DNA of 64,000 nucleotides from the NCBI GenBank assembly GCA_963807935.1, contig CAWEDY010000001.1:1-64000 (forward strand), read 5' to 3'. Positions 26,381-35,751 of this stretch are shown here, piece by piece; position 1 is the first letter of the stretch, and every line of letters starts with the position of its first letter. The DNA comes from JABDGM01 sp963807935 (GTDB lineage: Bacteria > Planctomycetota > Planctomycetia > Pirellulales > Lacipirellulaceae). The position numbers and the translations under genes were made by a program. The notes under the pieces are model-generated. The model was not told the DNA's origin, made no database searches, and worked only from the letters and a program-made list of their open reading frames with translations.

Positions 26381-27721
26381 CTACAATGCGGCGCCGTTCG
26401 TTTGAACTACATGGCTATACCACCGAGCGGAGGCTTTCGGAATGCGCCGCTGGGTGTCGAAGTCTACGTAGACGATGCCGAAACGCTTCGAGTAACCTGC
26501 TTGCCATTCGAAGTTGTCGAGTAGCGACCAGACGAAGTAGCCCCGCAGGTTGATTCCCGCGTCGATTGCTTGCCGCGCCGCTTTCAAATGGCCATGTACG
26601 TATTCTACCCGCGGACGATCATCGATGCTGCCATTTGGCAGCAAAACGTCGTCGAATGCGGCGCCGTTTTCCGTGATGTAAAGCGGCAGATTGCCGTATC
26701 GGGACCTGACCCATTGGAGAATTTCTAGCAGACCGTTGGGGTAGATTTCCCAATCCGTTGCGGTTCGAGGACAGTTGGGCTGCGTAATAATGCGGGCACG
26801 GGCGGGGCCCGCCGCGGCATCGTCGCACACGATCCACCGCAGGTAATAGTTGACCCCCACGAAGTCGATGGGTGCGTGAATTTGTTGAAGCTCTTCGGCG
26901 GTCCACACCGGCCAGGCCGGGCCAAACATTTCGGCCAGGTCGGTCGGGATCGTGCCGAGCAGCACCGGATCGAGAAATTGCCGGTTGAGGTAGGCGTCGG
27001 CTCGGTTCGCAGCCTGTCGATCGGCTTCTGTATCGGATGCAGGATGGATGGGGATGAGGTTGACGACCAGACCAATCGCATGCTTTCCAACCGCCCGATA
27101 CGCGGCCACGGCGGCCGCGTGGGCCTTCAACAGATTCTTGGCCACGGCGGCGGCCTCGATCCAATCGCGCCGTCCCGGCGCGTGCCGGCCTTCGACGTAG
27201 CCCTCATTCACAATGACCCACGGCTCATTGATCGTCGCCCACCGAGCGACGCGATCGTCCAAAGCGCGATACATAAGCTCCGCATATTCGGCAAACCAAT
27301 TGGCCGAATCGGCATGCGCCCAACCGCCGCGATGCTCCAGAGCTTGGGGCAAGTCCCAGTGGTAGAGTGTGGCCATGGGCTGGATCCCGTGCTCCAGCAG
27401 CGCATCGACCAAGCGACTGTAGAAATCGAGACCGGCGCGATTCACTGGGCCCGTTCCTGCCGGTAATACGCGCGACCAACTGATGCTAAAGCGATAGGCG
27501 CCAAGGCCGAGGTCGCGCATCAATCGCACATCGTCGGCGAACCGGCGATAATGGTCGCAGGCAATGTCGCCGTGGTGGCCTGCAAAAGTCTTACCGGGCG
27601 CGTGCGCAAAGCGATGCCACGTACTCGCACCGGCCCCATCGGCCAACGGCGAGCCTTCGATTTGGTAAGCGCTGGTGGCGGCACCCCACAGGAAATCAGT
27701 CGGAAACGAGCTGTCAGGCAA
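26381..27721 (-). CDS. GH1 beta-glucosidase
   Basis: A complete 446-residue GH1 enzyme. FLWGAATSAYQIEGS is the N-terminal signature, TINEP (about residue 165) holds the acid/base Glu, and LYITENGAAFDD (about 356) the nucleophile Glu; FVWSLLDNFEWQAGYSKRFG is the C-terminal sugar-binding motif. There is no signal peptide, so it acts in the cytoplasm on imported disaccharide. The start is TTG at 27721 with GAGG seven bases upstream. It lies 23 bases after the GH94 gene in the same operon. Its linkage specificity cannot be read from the sequence. Confidence 0.92.
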   Translation of the reverse strand: MPDSSFPTDFLWGAATSAYQIEGSPLADGAGASTWHRFAHAPGKTFAGHHGDIACDHYRRFADDVRLMRDLGLGAYRFSISWSRVLPAGTGPVNRAGLDFYSRLVDALLEHGIQPMATLYHWDLPQALEHRGGWAHADSANWFAEYAELMYRALDDRVARWATINEPWVIVNEGYVEGRHAPGRRDWIEAAAVAKNLLKAHAAAVAAYRAVGKHAIGLVVNLIPIHPASDTEADRQAANRADAYLNRQFLDPVLLGTIPTDLAEMFGPAWPVWTAEELQQIHAPIDFVGVNYYLRWIVCDDAAAGPARARIITQPNCPRTATDWEIYPNGLLEILQWVRSRYGNLPLYITENGAAFDDVLLPNGSIDDRPRVEYVHGHLKAARQAIDAGINLRGYFVWSLLDNFEWQAGYSKRFGIVYVDFDTQRRIPKASARWYSHVVQTNGAAL

Positions 27722-27744
27722 TATCTTCCCTCGAAGCAGGCAAC

Positions 27745-30700
27745 TTACAGACGAATGACCACCCGATGAAACACGCCGTCGGTGACGAGCGGTATGCGCG
27801 CGATGCCGTTGGCAACGGGCGCCGGGCGATCATCAAGCGTTGCCTCTGCAACGCCATGTTCTTTGCCCGCGGGATTCTCTATGCGAATCTCGTAATGCGT
27901 GATTCCGTCGGGCAACCGATAAGTTAGTCGGCACTTGGGCCAGCTCGACGAGATCGACGGGTTGACCAGCAGCGTGATCCCGTCTTCGGTCGATATGCCA
28001 AAAACAGATTCGACCGCCACCCGAAACATCCAGCCGGCCGATCCGGTGTACCAAGTCCAACCGCCACGGCCAACATGCGGGGGCTCGCCATAGACATCCG
28101 CCGCAACGACGTAGGGCTCGGTTTGATAAACGTCTGCGCGATCTTTCGTATTCGTATGCCAAATTGGGCTAATCATTTGCAAGAGCTCAACCGCGCGCGT
28201 GCCGCGACCCATTTCGGCAAGTGCGCGCACGACCCACAACACTCCGTGGGTGTACTGCCCGCCATTTTCACGAATACCCGGCAGGTAGCCCTTAATATAT
28301 CCGGGGTCATGGCGAGTATGGTCGAAAGGAGGTTTCAGCAGGCGAATCATTCCAGCTTGTTCAGACACCAGGTGCTGTTCGACGGCGCGCATCGCCGAGT
28401 CGAGCGCGATCTGCCGGCGCAACGCCCGATATCACGGCCCAAGCCTGAACGAGCGCATCGATCTGGCATTCGTCGCTGTCGGCCGAACCGATCGGTTCGC
28501 CGCTATCGTAGAATGCCCTGCGAAACCACGCTCCATCCCAGCCAGCGGAATTCACCGCCTCGGCAAGCCGGTTGCGGTAATCGGCGTAGTGCGCCACGCG
28601 CAGTTGGTCGCCACGTTTTGAGCAGATTGGCAGCATTCGCTGCAAAACATAGTCGATGAACAGCGCAAGCCAAACGCTCTCACCTTTGCCTTGCCGGCCG
28701 ACGCGGCTGAAACCGTCGTTCCAATCGCCGCAGCCGATTAGCGGCAATCCATGTGGTCCGCTAGTGAGCGCTCGATCCAGAGCGAGGCAACAATGTTCGT
28801 ACAGATTTGCCGAAATGCCGGCGGGATCGGGCCGCAGATAAGCTTCTTGCTGAGCAGCAGCCAGGGGTGGCGCCGCGACGAAGGGGATCTGCTCATCGAG
28901 GATCGCGGTGTCGCCGGTACGGGCGACATATTCTGCCGCCACACACGGCAGCCACACGAGGTCGTCGGAAAAACGCGTGCGTAATCCATAGTTGGTGTCT
29001 GGGTGCCACCAATGCAAAACATCGCCCTCGGCGAATTGCTGGCTCGCGTGGAGAAGGATTTGGTTCCTGGTAATATCGGGCCGATGGAAAAGGAGTGCGG
29101 CCGAATCTTGAAGCTGATCTCGAAAGCCGAATGCCCCACCCGGTTGATAATACGCGGAGCGTCCCCACATGCGACAGCTCAGGTTTTGATAGATCAGCCA
29201 ACCGTTGACCAAGAAATCTATTTCTGAATTGGGCGTTTCAATGGTGACGGCGGACAGCAGATGCAGCCAGAATTGCTTCACCTCAAGCAGCGCTTGATGA
29301 ACTCGCAGAGGGTCGGAATAATTGCGGATCAGATTCGTCGCCACTTCGCGCTCGAACGTCTCGCCCAGCAATAGCGTGCATTCGAAGGCATCGCCCGGCG
29401 CGAGCTCGAATCGCATCTGCCAGGCCGCGCAAGGATCGTGGTCGTTGGCGGCGCGACAATCCAGGATTTCCGAGGAGACGATTGCGGCGGGGGCGTCGAT
29501 GCCGCCATAGCAGCCCAAGAAGGAAGCGCGGTCGCAGGAGTACAGCGTTTCGCAATCGGCGGCGCGATCGATCGCTACCGATGAAAAGGCAAGGCACTCG
29601 CCATACAACTCGCGATGCGGATTCGTCGCCCAGAGCACTCGTAAGTCGTCGCTGTATGACGTCGCAACATCGCCAATCGTTTCCGTCGGCAAGCCGCCAA
29701 GCGCCCACTGCAGGTACGAGTACAGAGAAAGGCGGCGCTTGCGTCCGCTGCGATTCTCGATGCGAATACGGGTGAACTTTACGGGTTCGTCGCGAGCCAT
29801 AAACATGGTGACTTCTTGCGATAGTTCGTGGCTCGTATGCTGAAATGCCGTGTAGCCAAATCCATGACGAACCTCGTATTCGCCAGTGGCGGGCGTCGGG
29901 CCTGGCGTTGGCGACCAGAATTGACCGAGGTCTTCATCGCGGATCCAAAGCGCTTCTCCATGAGGATCGCAGATCGGGTCGTTGTGCCACGCCGTTAGCC
30001 GATTGGTCCTGCTGTTGCCGCACCAGGTATAGCCGGCGCCACTCTCGGTGACGAGAAAACCCGCGTGTTCATTCGCGATGACATTTGCCCACGGCATAGG
30101 CGGGCGGGAATGGCCCCCACGTCCGTCCGGCCGGAGTCGAATAACGTATTCGCGACCGTCGGCGGAAAATCCACCGTAGTTGTTATCAAATCGTAGCGAC
30201 GTTTCTTCCTCAGATGTTTGTTGCTCAGCCCGTATCCCAATTGCGCCGCCGGGTGTGAACATCTCAACAGTTTTCGATTCGAGAAACTCAGGCAAGTTGG
30301 CGCGTATAGGCATGACATTTGGGGAATCTATGGTCAGCGGTTCGTGCCGCGGAGCGGCTATATCTGCCAGGTCGCCTGCCGCAATTAGGGTCCCCTTAAT
30401 ATCGCCGGGGCTTAAGGTCGCCCCCAATGTAAATGCAACTTCTTGCGACTCGCCAGGCTCCAGAGCAATCGCCACTCTCAAGCTGGCGATTGGATCGAGA
30501 ACTGGCCCGTAATCTCCGCTGAGAATCGCCCCCGGATCGAATGCAATTGGGAAGCGGAGCGTTCGGCCGCGGCCGATGAAACGCATACGGTTCGTCTCAA
30601 ATTGAAGCGCATCGCCAGATAGAGGCGTTGTACCGTCCAGCACGGAATGAAAGCCCCAATACTCGGGTTCATCGCCATGCCGTGGTCTGCGATGTGCCAG

Positions 30701-31249
30701 GATCGCATGAAGGTCTTCGCAAAACTTGGTCTCTACAAAGAGTTTTGAAAAAGCCGGATGATTGCGATCGGCTTCTTGGGAACCGAGTACCCACTCCAGG
30801 TAGCTGGTCAGCTCGAGGCGGCGGCGGCGATTTCCAACATTCGTCAGACGGCACTTGCGGACCTCGAAGTCGTGATCGGGAGCGACAAACACGGTCAGGC
30901 GGCACTCAACGTCGCGATCCATGCGGGTTATTTCTGCTCGACTCGAATCGCAGCGAAAAGCATATTGCGACGGTACGACGCGAGTGGGTTGATATCCGGC
31001 CGACCAGACAAAGCCATCATCCAGGTCGCGGAGGTACACATAAAAACCGTCCGCATCGAGCGTTTCGTCTAATGCGTATCGCGTAATTGCAATGCCGTTT
31101 GTTTCCGAATAGCCACTTCCTGCTTCGCTAAGGCGAAGGCTGTACTGGCCGTTGGAAAGCTGGACCGGTTGAGACGGCGACCGCCGCGTCGTATTGCGAT
31201 CGCGGGGCATCCAAGTCATTCGTGGATTATTGGCCGCAAGAGATTTCAT
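27745..31249 (-). CDS. GH94 phosphorylase (beta-1,2-oligoglucan phosphorylase-like), one frameshift
   Basis: The joined protein is about 1168 residues, close to known 1,2-beta-oligoglucan phosphorylases of about 1110. Two GT36-type beta-sandwich modules come first: LSNGQYSLRLSEAGSGYSE with FVWSAGYQPT (about 30-120), and a second copy with RFDNNYGGFSADGREYVIRL and GFGYTAFQHTSHEL (about 345-510). The catalytic toroid has QPGGAFGFRDQLQDS, LHWWHPDTNYGLRTRF and LIGCGDWNDGFSRVG, whose GDWND Asp is the general acid. The C-terminus has GYLPGIRENGGQYTHGVLWV and WTWYTGSAGWMFRVAVE. The frame changes near 28410. The N-terminal modules also resemble the last part of cyclic beta-1,2-glucan synthases. There is no signal peptide. 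Cellobiose or other beta-glucan phosphorolysis remains possible. Confidence 0.85.
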
Positions 31250-31291
31250 GGAACTGAGAGAGATCGCTCGAACTAGTAAGAAAATGAGCGC

Positions 31292-31305
31292 CGAAAGCGC
31301 TTTCA
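31292..31305. promoter_or_regulatory. LacI-type operator (one mismatch)
   Basis: CGAAAGCGCTTTCA in the 115-base gap between the permease stop and the GH94 start, 43 bases before that start. It gives the GH94-GH1 operon its own regulated promoter. Confidence 0.75.
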
Positions 31306-31364
31306 GCCCCCAGTGCCACTTTAATCCTTGTGGGCCAGAATAGCGAGTCCCTGTCCTAAAGAAC

Positions 31365-32186
31365 CTACTCCTTTAGACTTCCAGCCACGATTCCTGTGAC
31401 GTAATACCGCTGTACCAACACAAATAAGATGAGGACAGGCAGCAAAGTAACGACGGAACCCGCCATCATCAGTTCCGTGTCTTGCACGTGTTCGCCGGAG
31501 AGAATGGCTAGGGCGACGGGCAGGGTTCGTAGATCACCATCGATGAGCGCTACTAGCGGCCACATAAAGTCGTTCCACGTCGCCATGAAGGTAAATACGC
31601 CGAGAGTTATCAGGATGGGCCGCAGCAGAGGGAATACGACCGTTCGATAGATTCGCCACTCGCCCGCACCGTCGACGCGCGCCGCATCGAGAAGTGCGTC
31701 CGGAATCGACAGGGCATATTGGCGGATCAGAAATATGCCGAAGATGCTGGCCGACGCGGGTAGAATCACCGCCCAATAGGTGTTAATCAATCCCAATTTC
31801 TTCATCAGCAAAAACAGCGGGATCATCGCTACTTGTGCCGGCACTACCAGGCCCACGATCAAGAGTCGAAAGATACGATCGCGACCGGCAAATCGCAGCT
31901 TCGCCAAGGCGTAACCCGCCATCGAGTTGATCACTAGAGAAAAAACTGTGACTGCAATCGCGATCAGCAAACTATTGGCGAAATAGCGAGCCAAATTCAG
32001 GCGTTGAAACAGCTCGGCATAATGAACGAACGTGATCTGCCGTGGAAAGAACGGCGGGGGCAACGATTGCGCTTCGCCCGTAGGCATCAGCGACGCAAAT
32101 ACCATCCATACGAGCGGGAATGCGGTGATCCCCGCCGCCACGAAGAGCACGGCATGTAGAAGCCATGTCTGACACTGCGATTTCAT
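31365..32186 (-). CDS. Sugar ABC transporter permease, MalG type
   Basis: A 273-residue inner-membrane protein with six hydrophobic segments and the EAA loop DAARVDGAGEWRIYRTVVFP followed by LLRPILITLG, which contacts the ATPase. The sequence FASLMPTGEAQSLPPPFFP after helix 1 and LRTLPVALAILSG before the last helices are typical of MalG-type (CUT1) permeases. I chose ATG 32186, which overlaps the MalF-type stop as ATGA. It pairs with the next gene to form the membrane channel. No ATPase gene is near; CUT1 systems often share one encoded elsewhere. Confidence 0.9.
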   Translation of the reverse strand: MKSQCQTWLLHAVLFVAAGITAFPLVWMVFASLMPTGEAQSLPPPFFPRQITFVHYAELFQRLNLARYFANSLLIAIAVTVFSLVINSMAGYALAKLRFAGRDRIFRLLIVGLVVPAQVAMIPLFLLMKKLGLINTYWAVILPASASIFGIFLIRQYALSIPDALLDAARVDGAGEWRIYRTVVFPLLRPILITLGVFTFMATWNDFMWPLVALIDGDLRTLPVALAILSGEHVQDTELMMAGSVVTLLPVLILFVLVQRYYVTGIVAGSLKE

Positions 32187-33067
32187 AGGCTTGTGCTCCG
32201 CTGTAGCCGTACCTGTATCACGGTCACTGCCAGGATAATGAGAAAGAGCACGAATGCGATGGCCGAAGCAAAGCCGATTCTCCAAAAACGAAAGCCCTGT
32301 TCATACATGAACATCACTAGGCTATAGGTACTTTCGAGCGGTCCACCTTGCGTCATGACGTAGGGCTCGGCGAAGAGTTGGAAGTAACCGATCATGGTTG
32401 TAACGCCGACAAAGAGAAAAGTTGGCGCCAAGAGCGGCAGCTTGACGTTCCAGAATGTGTGCCAGGCTCCGGCGCCGTCGATTCGCGCCGCATCGAACAA
32501 TTCCTCGGGAATACTCTGCAACCCGACCACAAAAATCACCATGTTGTAGCCGAAGTTTTTCCACACGGCGAGCACGATGATGGCGAACATCGCCCAGCGA
32601 CCGTTGCCGAGCCAATCGATCGGCTCAAGCCCCAGCCAGCCGAGGGCGTAATTCAGCGTGCCATAGCGTGTGTGATACAGATAACGCCAGACGATTGCCA
32701 CCGCCACCAACGTGGTTACCACCGGAGCAAAAAAAATTGTCCGCCAGACTCCCTTAAAGCGCGTGAGCTTCGAACTGACCAGCAGAGCGGCAGAAAGCGA
32801 TACGACCACGGTCAGCGGGCCGCCCACACACACGAAATACAGCGTGTTTACGAGCGCCTTCCAAAACAGCGGCTCGCTTAACAAATGACTGTAATTCGAC
32901 CAGCCGACCCACCGCGCATTGCTGCTGTCGGCAAGGGCATAGATATCGAAGTCGGTCAGGCTCAACAGTAGCGAGGCTAATATCGGCAGGACGAAGAAAA
33001 CGCCGAGCGTCAGCAATGCCGGAGCAAGGAACAACAGACCCGGCCGCACGATCGAGGCGAATCGCAT
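32183..33067 (-). CDS. Sugar ABC transporter permease, MalF type
   Basis: A 294-residue CUT1 permease with six membrane helices (LLFLAPALLTLGVFFVLPIL first). The EAA loop is ELFDAARIDGAGAWHTFWNV plus KLPLLAPT, and YVMTQGGPLESTYSLVMFMY is the usual motif before the last helix. It begins nine bases after the binding-protein stop, with AGGA before the ATG, and overlaps the MalG-type gene by four bases. The importer likely takes up oligosaccharides released outside by the GH144 enzymes. Confidence 0.9.
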   Translation of the reverse strand: MRFASIVRPGLLFLAPALLTLGVFFVLPILASLLLSLTDFDIYALADSSNARWVGWSNYSHLLSEPLFWKALVNTLYFVCVGGPLTVVVSLSAALLVSSKLTRFKGVWRTIFFAPVVTTLVAVAIVWRYLYHTRYGTLNYALGWLGLEPIDWLGNGRWAMFAIIVLAVWKNFGYNMVIFVVGLQSIPEELFDAARIDGAGAWHTFWNVKLPLLAPTFLFVGVTTMIGYFQLFAEPYVMTQGGPLESTYSLVMFMYEQGFRFWRIGFASAIAFVLFLIILAVTVIQVRLQRSTSL

Positions 33068-33076
33068 ACCGGGTCC

Positions 33077-34375
33077 TCAATTCTGCCGCGCATCGCGCCG
33101 AGCCAGTAGCCAGCGCCGCTTATCGAGTATTTCGTCCACTTTTCGGCCCAGATCGTCAATTGCTTGATCGATCGTTTTCTGGTGGGCGACAACCGCTTGC
33201 ACGGCGGGAGCGATTTGGGTAGTTGCAATCAGTTCCCATTCCGGCACGCGCGGCAAAGGGACTGCGTGCTGAAGTTGCTCGTGAAAAGCAGCCACCGGCG
33301 GGTCCTCCGCAATTCGGCCTAATGTCCACGCCGACTCGCGTGGCGGTAGATTGCCGGTGAGCTGGTAAAACCGCACCAGGTTCTCAGGCCGCGAAAGGTA
33401 CTCGATCAATCGCCACGCCGCCTCTTTATGACGCGAGCGCTTGAAAATCACCAGACCACAACCGCCGGCCTGCGAGATACTGAACTTCGCACTGTCGGGC
33501 CGCGGAAATGTCGCCGTTGCCCACTTCTCCTGTACGGACGCCGGCAGCCGGCGGCGAAACTCGCCGATGTTCCACGGACCGGTGATGTACATCGCAAAAT
33601 AGCCCCGGCCGAATTCCTGGCAATAGTTCGCCATCTGCTCCTTCGTTGCCGGCGGAGCCAGTCCCTCATCAAAGAACTTGGCGTAAAACTCGAACGCCTG
33701 CCGAAACTCGGGAGTGTTGAAGTTCGCATAGCGGCAGTCGTCACGCAAAATCTCGCTGCCCGTCTGCAAGCCCAGAATTGTGATATGTTCCCATTCGTTG
33801 GTCGGCATCAGCACGGCATAGCCATTTGGATTAACCTTGTGTTTCACATCGCGTGCCGCGGCCAGCCATTCGCTCCAAGTGCGCGGCGGAGCGAGCCAAC
33901 CCGCCTTGGCAAGCATGTCCTTGCGGTAAAACAGCACTCGCGTATCCGCGTACCAGGCGATTCCGTATACGTGCGAGCCCAACTCATTCGTCTTCCAAAG
34001 GCCTGGAAAGTAATCGCTCTGGTCGATGGTGCGGGATCGCTCGATGTAGGTATCCAGAGGCTCAAGCGCCCCAAGTGTTCCGAATTCTGGAATCCACGTA
34101 TTTCCCAACTGGCAGACATCGGGCGTCGCATCGCCGGCGAACGCCGTGAGCAGCTTCTCGTGGGCCGCCGACCACGGAATTTGCTGAATGCGCAATTCGA
34201 CGTCCGGATTTTCCCGACGAAACTCATTGAATAGCTCGCCTGAACGTTCAACTTCGGAGCCGATTGCCCAAAAGTCGAGGCGCGTTCGCGCTTGGTGACC
34301 CGTTCCGCAACCGGCGGCGACGGCTACCAAAGAACAGAGAATTCCAAATTCCAAATAGCGAAAAGCGGCTTTCAC
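33077..34375 (-). CDS. Sugar ABC transporter substrate-binding lipoprotein
   Basis: A CUT1 extracellular binding protein (SBP_bac_1) of about 432 residues. With the GTG start at 34375 the protein begins as a lipoprotein: a hydrophobic stretch ending in VAVAAGC, the lipobox, so Cys23 would be lipidated. LDFWAIGSEVERSGELFNEF, PDVCQLGNTWIPEFGTLGAL and SDYFPGLWKTNELGSHVYGI are family motifs; the C-terminal part has AAWRLIEYLSRPENLVRFYQ. An upstream in-frame GTG at 34417 would overlap the lacI-type stop and place a polar stretch before the signal, so I prefer 34375. It lies in one operon with the regulator and both permeases. Confidence 0.88.
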   Translation of the reverse strand: MKAAFRYLEFGILCSLVAVAAGCGTGHQARTRLDFWAIGSEVERSGELFNEFRRENPDVELRIQQIPWSAAHEKLLTAFAGDATPDVCQLGNTWIPEFGTLGALEPLDTYIERSRTIDQSDYFPGLWKTNELGSHVYGIAWYADTRVLFYRKDMLAKAGWLAPPRTWSEWLAAARDVKHKVNPNGYAVLMPTNEWEHITILGLQTGSEILRDDCRYANFNTPEFRQAFEFYAKFFDEGLAPPATKEQMANYCQEFGRGYFAMYITGPWNIGEFRRRLPASVQEKWATATFPRPDSAKFSISQAGGCGLVIFKRSRHKEAAWRLIEYLSRPENLVRFYQLTGNLPPRESAWTLGRIAEDPPVAAFHEQLQHAVPLPRVPEWELIATTQIAPAVQAVVAHQKTIDQAIDDLGRKVDEILDKRRWLLARRDARQN

Positions 34376-34389
34376 AATGTCGAACGGCG

Positions 34390-35412
34390 CTAGTTCATTT
34401 TGGGGGAAGATCCGCACGAATCGCGAACGACCAATTCAGCTTGCAGCGCGACTTTCGCAGACGGACGCGTTGGCTCGGCAATCCGCTCGCAGAGCAATTC
34501 AATAGCGGTCGCACCCATGCGCGACATCGGCACACGCACCGTCGTCAACAGCGGATTTGTCATCTGCGCCACGCGCGTATCATCGAAGCCCACGACCCCC
34601 AGGTCTTGGGGAACTCGAATACGATTGGCGATGGCGCCGGCGATAATGCCAGCGGCCATTTCGTCATTGGCGGCGAACACGACGCGATGCGGCCCGGCCC
34701 ACTCGCCGACCTTATCAAGCGCCAGCCGATAAGCCGATTCGTAAGTGTAGTCCAGGTGATAGCAATCCGCCTTATGAAATTGAATGCCCGCCTTCCGGAG
34801 CGAATCGCGGTAGGCCTTGTAGCGCGCCTGTGTATCGATGTTTGTCTCGACGCCGCCAACGAAGTACACGCGTTCGGCGCCACAGTCTTCCAACAGATGG
34901 TGCATCATTGCCAGGGCGCCTTGGCGCTGATCAATGATCACCGCATCGTGATCAACTCCTTCGATTTCATCGTCCAATACGACCAGGGGGATGCGCAGTT
35001 GTGCCAGTGTTGGTCCGATGCCGGATACCATCGTGTCGGACACCATCAGAGCGAGACCATCGACCAGAGCGTGTTGGCCGATAATTGAAAGCCAGCCTTC
35101 TGAGTCATCGCCGGGCAGAGCGGACGACAACAGCAGGTTATGGCCCATCTGGCGTGCCTTGATATTGGCACCCCGAATAATCTCGGAATAGAACTCGCCG
35201 TGCAGATCGGGCAAAACCAAACCGACGATGCCGCTTTTACGCAGCATGAGTCCCCGGGCAAACGCATTGGGGCGATAACGAAGTTCACGAATCGCCGCTT
35301 CGACCCGTTTGCAGGTTTCCTCGTTGACTAACGCACGGCGGTTAATGACTCTCGAAACCGTGCTAATCGAGACATTCGCAAGCTTGGCAACGTCTACAAT
35401 GGACGCAGGCAT
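34390..35412 (-). CDS. LacI-family transcriptional regulator of the glucan locus
   Basis: A 340-residue regulator. The N-terminal HTH is SIVDVAKLANVSISTVSRVI followed by the hinge helix (YRPNAFARGL). The periplasmic-binding-like domain has GIVGLVLPDLHGEFYSEIIR, VVFAANDEMAAGIIAGAIAN and DLGVVGFDDTRVAQMTNPLL, and ends VRDSCGSSP. It should bind palindromes with a central CG such as those at 18686, 22743, 24070 and 31292, and release them when a sugar binds. It is the first gene of the operon with the importer. No operator copy is seen before its own gene. Confidence 0.9.
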   Translation of the reverse strand: MPASIVDVAKLANVSISTVSRVINRRALVNEETCKRVEAAIRELRYRPNAFARGLMLRKSGIVGLVLPDLHGEFYSEIIRGANIKARQMGHNLLLSSALPGDDSEGWLSIIGQHALVDGLALMVSDTMVSGIGPTLAQLRIPLVVLDDEIEGVDHDAVIIDQRQGALAMMHHLLEDCGAERVYFVGGVETNIDTQARYKAYRDSLRKAGIQFHKADCYHLDYTYESAYRLALDKVGEWAGPHRVVFAANDEMAAGIIAGAIANRIRVPQDLGVVGFDDTRVAQMTNPLLTTVRVPMSRMGATAIELLCERIAEPTRPSAKVALQAELVVRDSCGSSPKMN

Positions 35413-35751
35413 AAGGTCTCATTCCACGGCGGACGGCGTGAAAGCATCGTCGGGAAGCGCCTCTAGCCACGATACCTTCACCGTGCAGGGTATGTCAACG
35501 CTGCCGCGCGATGGGCAGATATGACTAGCCGCTGTGGCCGAGTGCCAATGTCTGTCCAGGCACGAATGGTCGCCGCCGGTGGCGATATCTCGACTCGCTG
35601 AGTCGCCGCATCCTTTTGCTTCGGAGTGTTTGGCCCTTTCTTCGCTGTCGCGAATCGCTGGCACCGTTGTGTCGAGGCGCAATCCGGCACTGGATTGAGA
35701 GTTGAGATGTTATATTGATATCCCAGCAGGAAACTCAACCCACTAGATTCT
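35413..35751. promoter_or_regulatory. Divergent promoter region
   Basis: 339 bases between the divergent lacI-type and esterase genes. No gene is seen. Only a half-site, GTGAAAGC (about 35439), recalls the operator. An A/T-rich box (TTATATTGATAT near 35711) may be the esterase promoter. Confidence 0.5.

Noticed and set aside
34360..34375. Fifth LacI operator at the start of the binding-protein gene
   Set aside because: GAAAAGCGGCTTTCAC has the half-sites but wrong spacing, and it is coding sequence for the lipoprotein signal.
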